A DNA stretch of 8,291 bases from Flavobacteriales bacterium (GTDB lineage Bacteria > Bacteroidota > Bacteroidia > Flavobacteriales > UBA7312): contig PKDP01000142.1 of assembly GCA_002862585.1 (NCBI GenBank), forward strand, positions 1 to 8,291, written 5' to 3'. Shown here piece by piece: positions 1 to 6,100 of this stretch (positions are counted from its first letter, which is position 1; every line of letters starts with the position of its first letter). The translations under genes were made by a program, and so were the position numbers. Below the pieces are notes generated by a model. It worked only from the letters and a program-made list of their open reading frames with translations. It did not search any database and was not told the origin of the DNA.

Positions 1-56
1 GTAAAAACGTACCATCCTCTAACGGATTCACTTTAAGTATCTCCTCAAGCTTTTAA
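1..56 (+). CDS. Possible 3' end of an upstream gene (partial, unidentified)
   Basis: Reading from base 3, one frame is open for 17 codons, ends in TAA at 54-56, and would give the C-terminal tail KNVPSSNGFTLSISSSF. The alternating pattern and terminal Phe would suit the last strand of an outer-membrane beta-barrel, which would fit the envelope genes that follow, but 17 residues cannot identify a family. The stop lies 3 bases before the next ATG, a spacing typical of an operon. A second frame (from base 1) is open to a TAA at 34-36 and is an alternative. I cannot name a function. Confidence 0.35.
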   Translation, partial: KNVPSSNGFTLSISSSF

Positions 57-59
57 AAC

Positions 60-860
60 ATGAAAATTACAACTACATATCTAATTGTATTTATTGCATT
101 TTTTAGTTCTTGCGACAAAATTGAAAGAACCGATTTTCTTCAAGAAGATAATAATGGTGGCGGTGGAGTCGACACAACTACCATTATACAAAAAGTACTC
201 ATTGAAGACTTCACTGGCTATAAGTGCACAAACTGTCCATTAGCATCTTCTGAGTTACATACTATTGAAAATTTATTTGAAGGTAAAATTATAGGTATTG
301 GCGTACACTCTGGTTTTTTCGCCGCACCATCTGGAGTATTTACTACCGACTTTAGAACAACTGCTGGAGACGAATTAGCTACCTTTTTTGGTCCTGAGAG
401 TTTTCCTATCGGAATGGTAAATAGAAAAGGATATCCTGAAAATGTACTTGTAGACTATACAGAGTGGGCAAGTATGGTCACTGATATCCTAAACCAAACG
501 CCATCAGTAGGTATATTACTTTCAGCAAGCAATAACCAAATTACAGTACAGGCTAAAAGTTTAAGTGCTATAAACGGAAACTTAAAGTTAGTAGTTTGTA
601 TTACCGAAGACAAAATTATAGATTATCAAATTGACGGTGTCGATTTAGTGGAAGATTACGAACATAACCACGTCCTAAGAACTAATGTTAATGGCACTTG
701 GGGTACAAATATTACTTTGACTAGCGAATACTCCTCATTCGAATTTGATTATAACTTAGATAATACTTGGGCGAGAAGTAACTGCAATGTGGTGGCTTAC
801 GTATATAATGACAGTAATAAGGAAGTATTGCAAGCTGAAAAGATTCATCTAACCGATTAA
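60..860 (+). CDS. Omp28-related lipoprotein with thioredoxin-like fold
   Basis: Exported envelope protein of 266 residues. Residues 1-18 form a lipoprotein signal peptide: Lys2, a hydrophobic stretch, then a lipobox-like FSSC with Cys18 as the acylation site. The acidic residues soon after Cys18 fit Bacteroidota surface or outer-membrane lipoproteins. A Gly/Asp/Thr-rich linker (about 30-42) leads into VLIEDFTGYKCTNCP, the characteristic start of Omp28-type proteins: a thioredoxin-like beta strand with a CxxC pair at Cys56 and Cys59. Phe115-Pro116 (ESFPIG) occupies the place of the thioredoxin cis-Pro loop. The C-terminal half (about 150-266) is a beta-rich domain without motifs I recognise. 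Family membership is from motif recall. A redox or disulfide role is plausible from the CxxC but not shown, since Omp28 proteins are poorly characterised. It is the first complete gene of the plus-strand cluster, with 12 bases to the next start. There is no Shine-Dalgarno sequence, as is usual in this phylum. Confidence 0.82.
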   Translation: MKITTTYLIVFIAFFSSCDKIERTDFLQEDNNGGGGVDTTTIIQKVLIEDFTGYKCTNCPLASSELHTIENLFEGKIIGIGVHSGFFAAPSGVFTTDFRTTAGDELATFFGPESFPIGMVNRKGYPENVLVDYTEWASMVTDILNQTPSVGILLSASNNQITVQAKSLSAINGNLKLVVCITEDKIIDYQIDGVDLVEDYEHNHVLRTNVNGTWGTNITLTSEYSSFEFDYNLDNTWARSNCNVVAYVYNDSNKEVLQAEKIHLTD

Positions 861-872
861 GTAAATTAGATT

Positions 873-1832
873 ATGAAAGACATCTTAACCTTAATTTTTG
901 CATTTGTATTTCTTTCATCTAGTGCTCAACAAAATAACATCGTTAATAGCGATGATGCAAATGCGTTCTTCTCAGCCTATTTTTCCCCTTTTACAAATAG
1001 TATAGGTGTCGGACTTAATAGCGGTTGGTACAATACTGCTAAACCTCATAAACTAGCTGGTTTTGATGTGAGCCTTACGATAAACATGATAACTCTTTCA
1101 GACGAGCAAAAATCATTTAATCCAAATGACATTGCTAATTTTAGTAGTAGTGATAATTCTACACCTACGATTCTTGGTAAAGGAATGGGTGCGGAGATTG
1201 ACTATACAGGGAGTAATTTTTCGAGTACATTTACTATGCCTGAACAAAATATCAATTTAACATCTATCCCAATACCAACCCTAAATGCTGGCATTGGACT
1301 GGTCAAGGGCACTGAACTGAATATAAGGTATATACCAGCATATGATTATGATATCGGTTTCATTGGTGAAGGTTCTATAGAATTATATGGAGCAGGTGTA
1401 AAGCACGATCTCCTTCAATGGATACCAATAGTGAACAAACTCCCTTTTGACTTATCATTTCAAGCAGCATTGAGCAGGTTCAAGACGTCTTTTGAAGTCG
1501 AAAGCCAAAGTGTAAAGCAAGATGTAAGTTTGAATATTGATGCAACCACATATAACCTTATTCTATCAAAGAAATTCGCACTCATTACTGCCTATGGAAG
1601 TATGGGTTATAACTCTGTAAAAACTTCATTCAGTTCTAACACCAATTTTCAACTTGGAAGTACTAATGTCATCGAATTTAATGTCCCACTAGACATGGAA
1701 TTTGAATCCCAATCAGTTTTTCAGGCAGCAGCAGGGGTTAGGCTTCAATTTGCTATATTTACAGTCTATGCCAACCAAACGTTTTCAGACTACCCTATAA
1801 CTTCAGCTGGTATTGGCATAAGCTTTAGATGA
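873..1832 (+). CDS. DUF6588-like exported protein, probable outer-membrane beta-barrel
   Basis: 319 residues. The N-terminus has a Sec signal peptide (about residues 1-18, cleavage near SSSA-QQ). Shortly after come NSDDANAFFSAYFSPF and LNSGWYNTAKPHK, then a strand beginning GFDVSLTIN. From memory this is the opening of the DUF6588 family found in Bacteroidota. The rest is rich in alternating polar/hydrophobic stretches and Ser/Asn/Gly, and the protein ends in GIGISFR, like a closing beta strand. This suggests an outer-membrane barrel. No biochemical function is known to me for the family. The stop codon TGA is contained in ATGA at 1829-1832, shared with the start of the next gene, so translation of the pair is probably coupled. 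Confidence 0.75.
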   Translation: MKDILTLIFAFVFLSSSAQQNNIVNSDDANAFFSAYFSPFTNSIGVGLNSGWYNTAKPHKLAGFDVSLTINMITLSDEQKSFNPNDIANFSSSDNSTPTILGKGMGAEIDYTGSNFSSTFTMPEQNINLTSIPIPTLNAGIGLVKGTELNIRYIPAYDYDIGFIGEGSIELYGAGVKHDLLQWIPIVNKLPFDLSFQAALSRFKTSFEVESQSVKQDVSLNIDATTYNLILSKKFALITAYGSMGYNSVKTSFSSNTNFQLGSTNVIEFNVPLDMEFESQSVFQAAAGVRLQFAIFTVYANQTFSDYPITSAGIGISFR

Positions 1833-2419
1833 TTCGATTACACTTTATATTCATTTTACTACTTACTGCTGGAATCCTATCGGCACAGAATTTCAAGGCT
1901 GGTGTCATTGGAGGTATTAGCACTTCACAAGTTTCTGGTGACCAATTAGGAGGCTTCAATAAAGTGGGTGTAAAATTAGGTTCCTTTGTAAATCATCCCA
2001 TAAACTTAGCCACTAGAGGAGAATTGGCTATGTATTATATTGATAAAGGCAGTAATGACCTCAACAGTAATTTTCGCATTGACTTATCATACATCGAAAC
2101 ATCTTGGTGTGTACAAAAATCTTCAAAAGGATTTATTTATGAAGGTGGCTTGCTATTTTCCGTACTGCTGGATGGTAAAACCTATGACATTTATGGCTAT
2201 GAAGATGTCACAAAAAGTGATTACTACAAGTTCGATATCGGAGCAAAATTAGCCGCAGGCATAAAGTTGAAACCGCGACTTTTCATGTTTTGGGAAATCA
2301 CCAATTCACTACCATTCACACCCATTCAAGACCATCCTGGAGGAGCTACTTACGGACTAAACAAAGGGAAATATAATTCCATATTAAGTTTTTCTTTCCG
2401 ATATTTGTACTCTGAATGA
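1829..2419 (+). CDS. Small outer-membrane beta-barrel protein (PorT-like)
   Basis: 196 residues. A signal peptide covers about residues 1-20 (MIRLHF, a hydrophobic core ILLLTAGI, cleavage around LSAQ-N). The mature protein starts FKAGVIGGISTSQVSGDQ, the usual first strand of the PorT-like / OMP_b-brl_2 outer-membrane barrels of Bacteroidota. It continues as amphipathic strands such as ELAMYYIDKGS, DLSYIETSW, YKFDIGAKLAAGIKL and a final SILSFSFRYLYSE. Length suits an eight-stranded barrel. Family assignment is from strand pattern and recall. The specific role is unknown, and PorT-like here does not imply type IX secretion. The gene overlaps its neighbours at both ends by ATGA (1829-1832 and 2416-2419), so it sits in the middle of a translationally coupled set. 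Confidence 0.78.
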   Translation: MIRLHFIFILLLTAGILSAQNFKAGVIGGISTSQVSGDQLGGFNKVGVKLGSFVNHPINLATRGELAMYYIDKGSNDLNSNFRIDLSYIETSWCVQKSSKGFIYEGGLLFSVLLDGKTYDIYGYEDVTKSDYYKFDIGAKLAAGIKLKPRLFMFWEITNSLPFTPIQDHPGGATYGLNKGKYNSILSFSFRYLYSE

Positions 2420-2985
2420 GTAAGAAACAAAAAATAGTCGTTTCAGTAAGTGGTGCCAGTGGTGCTATCTATGCTAAGGTGTTGTTTGATAGGCTGCAAC
2501 AACTCTCTGGTCAAATTGATGAAGTTGGAGTGCTTATGTCCGATAATGCTAAGTATGTATGGAAGACAGAGCTTGGAAATACTGACTATAAGGATTTGCC
2601 TTTCACATTTTATTCTCCACAAGACTTTACCGCTCCCTTTGCATCGGGTTCTGCTAGATTTGAAACAATGATTATTTGCCCATGTTCTATGGGTACTTTA
2701 GGGAGAATAGCTCAGGGTATTTCTAATGACCTAACCACTAGGTCGGCTGACGTTATACTAAAGGAAAGAAGAAAGCTGATTTTAGTAGTACGTGATACAC
2801 CTTTGAATCTTATTCACATCAATAATATGAAGACTATTACTGAAGCCGGCGGCATTATTTGTCCTGCTACACCTTCTTTTTATAGCAACCCTAGTACATT
2901 TGAAGAACTAGCCGCTACAGTAGTCGATAGAGTGATTTCTCTAAGTGGTCTCGAATTAGATTCCTATCAGTGGGGCAATAAATAG
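2416..2985 (+). CDS. ubiX: Flavin prenyltransferase UbiX
   Basis: Cytosolic enzyme of 189 residues, full length for the family. It joins dimethylallyl phosphate to FMN to make prenyl-FMN, the cofactor of UbiD-type decarboxylases. Visible motifs are the FMN-binding VSVSGASGAIYA (Ser12-Gly-Ala-Ser15-Gly), ICPCSMGTLGRIAQG (about 87-101), LTTRSADVILKERRKLIL (Lys116, Arg118, Arg119), RDTPLNLIHINNM (Arg126) and TPSFYSNP (Phe155, Tyr156). Aligned by eye to E. coli and Pseudomonas UbiX, most expected residues are kept. The Glu of the RETP motif is Asp127 here, a conservative change. The start ATG overlaps the stop of the preceding barrel gene (ATGA), so it is likely translated by coupling. No ubiD gene is in the window. 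A perfect 14-base palindrome begins at its stop codon. Confidence 0.93.
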   Translation: MSKKQKIVVSVSGASGAIYAKVLFDRLQQLSGQIDEVGVLMSDNAKYVWKTELGNTDYKDLPFTFYSPQDFTAPFASGSARFETMIICPCSMGTLGRIAQGISNDLTTRSADVILKERRKLILVVRDTPLNLIHINNMKTITEAGGIICPATPSFYSNPSTFEELAATVVDRVISLSGLELDSYQWGNK

Positions 2986-2996
2986 AGTATACTCTA
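2983..2996. repeat. Perfect 14-base palindrome at the ubiX stop codon
   Basis: TAGAGTATACTCTA reads identically on both strands and starts with the ubiX stop codon TAG. As RNA it could form a 5-bp stem with a TATA loop, followed after CG by T6 (2999-3004), so it could be a weak intrinsic terminator after ubiX. It could equally be a dyad operator before the small gene at 3020. The stem is short and AT-rich, so neither role is well supported. Confidence 0.35.
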
Positions 2997-3019
2997 CGTT
3001 TTTTAAAAAATGATTTATT

Positions 3020-3205
3020 ATGCTCAAGTTCTGCCAATCCATACTCCAAAAAGTTTCTTTTGATAAGCAATTATTTAAGAAAGAATTGCGAAAATCTACT
3101 GGTCTTTTAGATAAGCACGAACTTCTATTATTGAAAATCTGGTGTCTAACCACATTTTCTAACTATAAAAGCATAATTATTGAGGTTTTTGAAAGCACTA
3201 TTTAA
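3020..3205 (+). CDS. Small conserved-looking hypothetical protein, 61 residues
   Basis: The reading frame begins MLKFCQSILQKVSFDKQL, continues with a basic, probably helical FKKELRKS segment and LDKHELLLLKIWC, and ends EVFESTI. There is no signal peptide and no membrane segment. The composition suggests two or three short amphipathic helices. I recall similar short Bacteroidota proteins with an ILxKVSFDxxLFxKEL pattern and no assigned function, but could not verify this. It lies 34 bases after ubiX in the same direction, fills what would otherwise be a gap of more than 200 bases, and overlaps the 3' end of queG tail-to-tail by 8 bases. The antisense frame here (2956-3153, minus) has no recognisable features. 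I cannot assign a function. Confidence 0.6.
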   Translation: MLKFCQSILQKVSFDKQLFKKELRKSTGLLDKHELLLLKIWCLTTFSNYKSIIIEVFESTI

Positions 3206-4121
3206 GAAAATCTAGATTTCGCTTCAATCCTGAAAATTTTGTTCGCTTTACGGCTGATTTTTTAAATATTTTGCTGAAGGTAAGCTCATTCATTTCATTC
3301 CAATCGTCTTTGGTCATATCCAATAAATCTGGATGAGGGCTAAAGCGTTCTTCATTGTGCTGAATGGAAAATCTATTCCAAGGGCATACATCTTGGCATA
3401 CATCACAACCAAACATCCAATCGTCCATTTTACCCTTCATATCAGTGGGGATAGAATCCTTTAACTCTATGGTGAAATAGGATATGCACTTGCTGCCATC
3501 AATCTGATAAGGTGCTATAATGGCTTGTGTTGGACAAGCATCTATGCAAGCGGTACATGTTCCACAATGGTCTAGTACAGGCTTATCTGGCTCAATCTCT
3601 AAATCAATTATCAACTCTGCAATAAAGAAGAATGAACCTCTGGACTTATTTATAATATTGGTGTTTTTACCCATCCATCCTAAGCCCCCTTTTACTGCCC
3701 ATGCTTTATCCATTACAGGTGCGCTATCTACAAAAATACGGCCATTAACCTCTCCTATTTCGTCTTGAATAAAGGCGAGTAACCTTTTGAGTTTGTCCTT
3801 TATTACAAAATGATAATCTTCGCCATAAGCATACTTAGATAGTTTTGGTGCATCTGAATTTTGACGTTCATCAGTATAATAGTTTAGTAATAATGAAACG
3901 ACAGTTTTGGCATTATCAACCAATAAGCTAGGGTCTAGACGTTTATCAAAATGATTTGCCATATAAGACATTTCACCGTGATGATTGTCATTTAACCATT
4001 TTTCTAAACGAGGAGCTTCTTCTTCTAAAAAGTCTGCTTTGGAAAAGCCACAATGCGAAAACCCTAAGCGAAGTGCTTCATCAGAAATTATCTTTTTGTA
4101 GGATTTATTCGAAGAGACCAC
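3198..4121 (-). CDS. queG: Epoxyqueuosine reductase QueG (short form)
   Basis: Cytosolic iron-sulfur, cobalamin-dependent enzyme that reduces epoxyqueuosine to queuosine at position 34 of tRNAs for Tyr, His, Asn and Asp. The 307 residues show the typical N-terminal domain, the catalytic-site segment FVDSAPVMDKAWA (Asp132), GLGWMGKNTNIIN (about 146-158), and a two-cluster ferredoxin region: Cys186, 189, 192, 196, 212, 239, 242 and 246, including CGTCTACIDACP and CDVCQDVCPWN. All eight expected cluster cysteines are present. The end AVKRTKFSGLKRNLDFLK is usual for the Bacteroidota form, which lacks the longer C-terminal HEAT-like part of E. coli QueG. The start is GTG at 4121, inside the end of ruvB (17-base overlap). 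No nearer ATG keeps the conserved N-terminus, so translation is probably coupled to ruvB. Confidence 0.95.
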   Translation of the reverse strand: MVSSNKSYKKIISDEALRLGFSHCGFSKADFLEEEAPRLEKWLNDNHHGEMSYMANHFDKRLDPSLLVDNAKTVVSLLLNYYTDERQNSDAPKLSKYAYGEDYHFVIKDKLKRLLAFIQDEIGEVNGRIFVDSAPVMDKAWAVKGGLGWMGKNTNIINKSRGSFFFIAELIIDLEIEPDKPVLDHCGTCTACIDACPTQAIIAPYQIDGSKCISYFTIELKDSIPTDMKGKMDDWMFGCDVCQDVCPWNRFSIQHNEERFSPHPDLLDMTKDDWNEMNELTFSKIFKKSAVKRTKFSGLKRNLDFLK

Positions 4122-5130
4122 CGATTTGTGAAGATGGATTTAAACCTAAATGTTGATAGGCTTTTTCAGTAGCTTGTCTTCCTCTCGGTGTACGCATGAG
4201 ATAGCCTTCTTGAATTAAAAAGGGTTCATACACCTCTTCAATAGTACCGCTTTGTTCACCAACGGCTGTGGCAATGGTAGTTAAGCCAACAGGTCCGCCT
4301 TTAAACTTATCGATAATTGCCAATAGAATGCGGTTATCCATTTCATCGAGGCCATGAGCATCCACGTTCAAAGCATCTAAAGCTATATGAGTGATATCAA
4401 GAGTAATGGTTCCGTCACCTTTGACTTGGGCAAAATCCCTTACTCGACGCAACAAAGCGTTGGCAATACGTGGTGTACCTCTACTACGTCCGGCAATTTC
4501 GTCGGATGCCGATTTTGAAATGGAAATATCTAAAATACTTGATGAACGATTAACGATATCTGAAAGCGTTTCAACATTATAATACTCCAGTCGTGAGTTG
4601 ATGCCAAATCGTGCTCTTAGAGGCGCTGTGAGTAGGCCTGAGCGTGTTGTAGCGCCAATTAATGTGAAGGGATTGAGTTCTATTTGAACCGCTCTTGCAT
4701 TTGGTCCTGACTCAATCATAATATCAATCTTAAAGTCTTCCATAGCGGAGTATAAATATTCTTCCACAATAGGACTCAAACGATGTATCTCATCTATGAA
4801 TAAAGTATCGCCTTCTTCAAGGTTGGTTAATAAACCTGCGAGGTCTCCCGGTTTATCTAATACAGGTCCAGAACTGATTTTAATTCCAACACCCATTTCA
4901 TTGGCAATAATATTTGATAAAGTGGTTTTTCCTAATCCTGGAGGGCCATGAAGCAAGACATGGTCAAGTGCTTCGCCCCTCATTTTTGCAGCACTAACAA
5001 ATACTTTTAGGTTTTCAACCACTTTGGGTTGACCACTAAAATCATCAAACTGCTTGGGACGTAATGCCTTGTCAAGTTCTAAATCTACCTTAGAAAGGGA
5101 TTCTCTTTCTGGATTTAAATTATCGTTCAT
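4105..5130 (-). CDS. ruvB: Holliday junction branch-migration ATPase RuvB
   Basis: AAA+ motor that, with RuvA, drives branch migration of Holliday junctions in recombinational repair. The 341 residues are full length. N-terminal LRPKQFDDFSGQ (about 23-34) is followed by Walker A GPPGLGKT (62-69), the beta-hairpin and DKPGDLAGLL region (about 92-101), Walker B FIDEIHR (111-117), sensor 1 ATTRSG (160-165), the arginine-finger segment LRARFG (171-176, probably Arg174) and sensor 2 RGTPRIANALLRR (217-229). The C-terminal winged helix ends with EPFLIQEGYLMRTPRGR (302-318), the DNA-contacting part. Nothing essential is missing. It is the first gene of a ruvB-queG unit on the minus strand. The preceding 37 bases hold a good Bacteroidota-type promoter whose predicted transcript would have almost no 5' leader. 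Confidence 0.97.
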   Translation of the reverse strand: MNDNLNPERESLSKVDLELDKALRPKQFDDFSGQPKVVENLKVFVSAAKMRGEALDHVLLHGPPGLGKTTLSNIIANEMGVGIKISSGPVLDKPGDLAGLLTNLEEGDTLFIDEIHRLSPIVEEYLYSAMEDFKIDIMIESGPNARAVQIELNPFTLIGATTRSGLLTAPLRARFGINSRLEYYNVETLSDIVNRSSSILDISISKSASDEIAGRSRGTPRIANALLRRVRDFAQVKGDGTITLDITHIALDALNVDAHGLDEMDNRILLAIIDKFKGGPVGLTTIATAVGEQSGTIEEVYEPFLIQEGYLMRTPRGRQATEKAYQHLGLNPSSQIGGLFE

Positions 5131-5136
5131 TCAGAA

Positions 5137-5167
5137 CAAAGATAAACTAAAATAGAAGCAAACGAAA
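5137..5167 (-). promoter_or_regulatory. Bacteroidota-type promoter of ruvB-queG
   Basis: On the minus strand TATCTTTG (5144 to 5137) matches the Bacteroidota -7 consensus TAnnTTTG at every fixed position. Exactly 19 bases upstream is TTTC (5167 to 5164), three of four bases of the -33 element TTTG. The -7 element ends 6 bases before the ruvB ATG, so transcription would start at or within a few bases of the start codon. The assignment is by consensus match only; an AT-rich region gives some chance matches. Confidence 0.5.
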
Positions 5168-5185
5168 TAGCTTTAGATAGCTATT
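5166..5185 (-). terminator. Weak hairpin at the 3' end of the OmpA-like gene
   Basis: AATAGCT and AGCTATT form a 7-bp perfect stem around a 6-base loop, overlapping the stop codon of the OmpA-like reading frame. In the minus direction it is followed by T-rich but interrupted sequence (TCGTTTGCTTC), so it is at best a weak terminator. It partly overlaps the proposed -33 element of the ruvB promoter. Confidence 0.25.
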
Positions 5186-5963
5186 ATTTCTACCTCGACT
5201 CGCCTATCAAACTTAGGCCCTTTACCAATAGGAAATTGATCTTCAAAACCAATATATGATAGCCTTGACCCATCAACACCCTTAAAGAGTAAATAATCGA
5301 ATATGCGTTTGGCTCTGCGGGCGGACAGAGTCATTTCATTTGCTGATACATCAGTAAAGGTAAAGTAAGCATCATAGATATGCCCTTGTATTTGAATTAT
5401 CAAATTAGGGTTCTTAATCAACTCATTGTATAAGGTTTTGAGGGTTGGCATGGATTCTTCGAGTAAGATATCCTCACCACCTTTAAAAAGAATGCCGTTA
5501 AGAATTAATTTTTCTCCTTTTTGCACTGAGGGCGAAGCATTATGTTTACCCTCTTTTACATTGAAAACAATATCGATATGTCTGTATTTTGCCAAAAGAG
5601 AGTTTATCTGCTCGGCGTCCATAGACTGCCAGTCCAGTTTATGACATCAATTAATTTGCTTTAGTTGCTGCTTATTAAATACTTTTTTTAACTTATTCTT
5701 TATATAGTTTGAGCGTTTTTTTGATAGGTTAAGCTCTATGCTTTCATGCTCAATATCGTCACAATAACCCAACACCTCTATTTTAATGCCCTTGTTTTCT
5801 TTGGACACGTTTTGGATATAGCTTTCAAACTTCTTAAACTCCTCAGCACTAAAAATACTTTGATTGACATCAAAATAAACAGAGTGGCTAAAGGAATTTA
5901 AGGCTTGAATTTCTAAACCAAAGAAGAAGTAAAAAAAATAAATGTCCAAATTTTAATTTTCAT
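5173..5963 (-). pseudogene. Exported protein with two OmpA-like domains, broken by a frameshift and an in-frame stop
   Basis: Three pieces in order make one gene of about 263 codons. (1) ATG at 5963 starts MKIKIWTFIFF, a signal-peptide beginning that hits a stop after 16 codons. (2) The frame 5949-5647 (nominal TTG start) continues YFFFGLEIQA-LNSF, giving a complete signal peptide with an AxA-like end if one T is added to the T8 run at 5931-5938. It then encodes a first OmpA/MotB-like domain (SVYFDVNQSIFS, EVLGYCDD, NLSKKRSNYIKN) and ends in TGA (5649-5647). (3) The same frame resumes to 5173 with a second OmpA-like domain (ILFKGGEDILLEES, IIQIQGH, LSARRAKRIFDYL, FDRRVEVEI). Such domains bind peptidoglycan in outer-membrane proteins; the second keeps the typical RRVE ending. 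The first ATG after the TGA is at 5622 and would give a product without a signal peptide. Two lesions argue for a decaying gene. Sequencing error, slippage or a phase-variable tract are alternatives for the T run. Confidence 0.75.
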
Positions 5964-6047
5964 AGGCACACAGGATTTATAAAGTAGGTTATATGTGCTT
6001 AATTGTACGCGATTTAATATTGAATGATTACAATTAGGGTGAAAATC

Positions 6048-6075
6048 AAAAAAGCCCCATCCAGAGGATGAGGCT
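6048..6075 (-). terminator. Intrinsic terminator of the cox operon
   Basis: In the minus direction AGCCTCATCC, loop TCT, GGATGGGGCT form a 10-bp stem with one T-G wobble, followed by a run of T. The last stem base and the five after it make T6. It begins 25 bases after the coxA stop codon, so transcription of coxB-coxA probably ends here before the OmpA-like gene. Confidence 0.88.
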
Positions 6076-6100
6076 AAATACTTTTAAACTAGAATGGGTG

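Noticed and set aside
2040..2671. Second-frame plus-strand reading frames inside the barrel gene and ubiX
   Set aside because: They lie inside genes supported by signal peptide, strand pattern and UbiX motifs, and their translations look like random frame products.
2956..3153. Minus-strand reading frame of 65 codons
   Set aside because: It is antisense to the better-supported plus-strand small gene, overlaps the ubiX end, and has no recognisable domain or start signal.
3207..3218. AAATCTAGATTT palindrome near the convergent ends
   Set aside because: It is inside the queG coding sequence, AT-rich, without a U-tract arrangement convincing for a two-way terminator.
3956..4582. Plus-strand reading frames opposite queG and ruvB
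   Set aside because: They are shadows of two complete, motif-rich genes on the minus strand.
5647..5649. TGA as a recoded sense codon (Trp or selenocysteine)
   Set aside because: TGA ends two other genes in the window, Trp is encoded by TGG in the intact genes, and no plausible selenocysteine hairpin or Cys-equivalent position is seen; a stop mutation is simpler.
5647..5949. An independent 100-residue gene with a TTG start
   Set aside because: Its start lies within a signal peptide that is better explained by the ATG at 5963 in the neighbouring frame, and its end joins in frame to the next OmpA-like segment.
5964..6047. Promoter before the OmpA-like gene
   Set aside because: I looked for TAnnTTTG with a -33 element in this interval and found only poor matches, so I do not call one.
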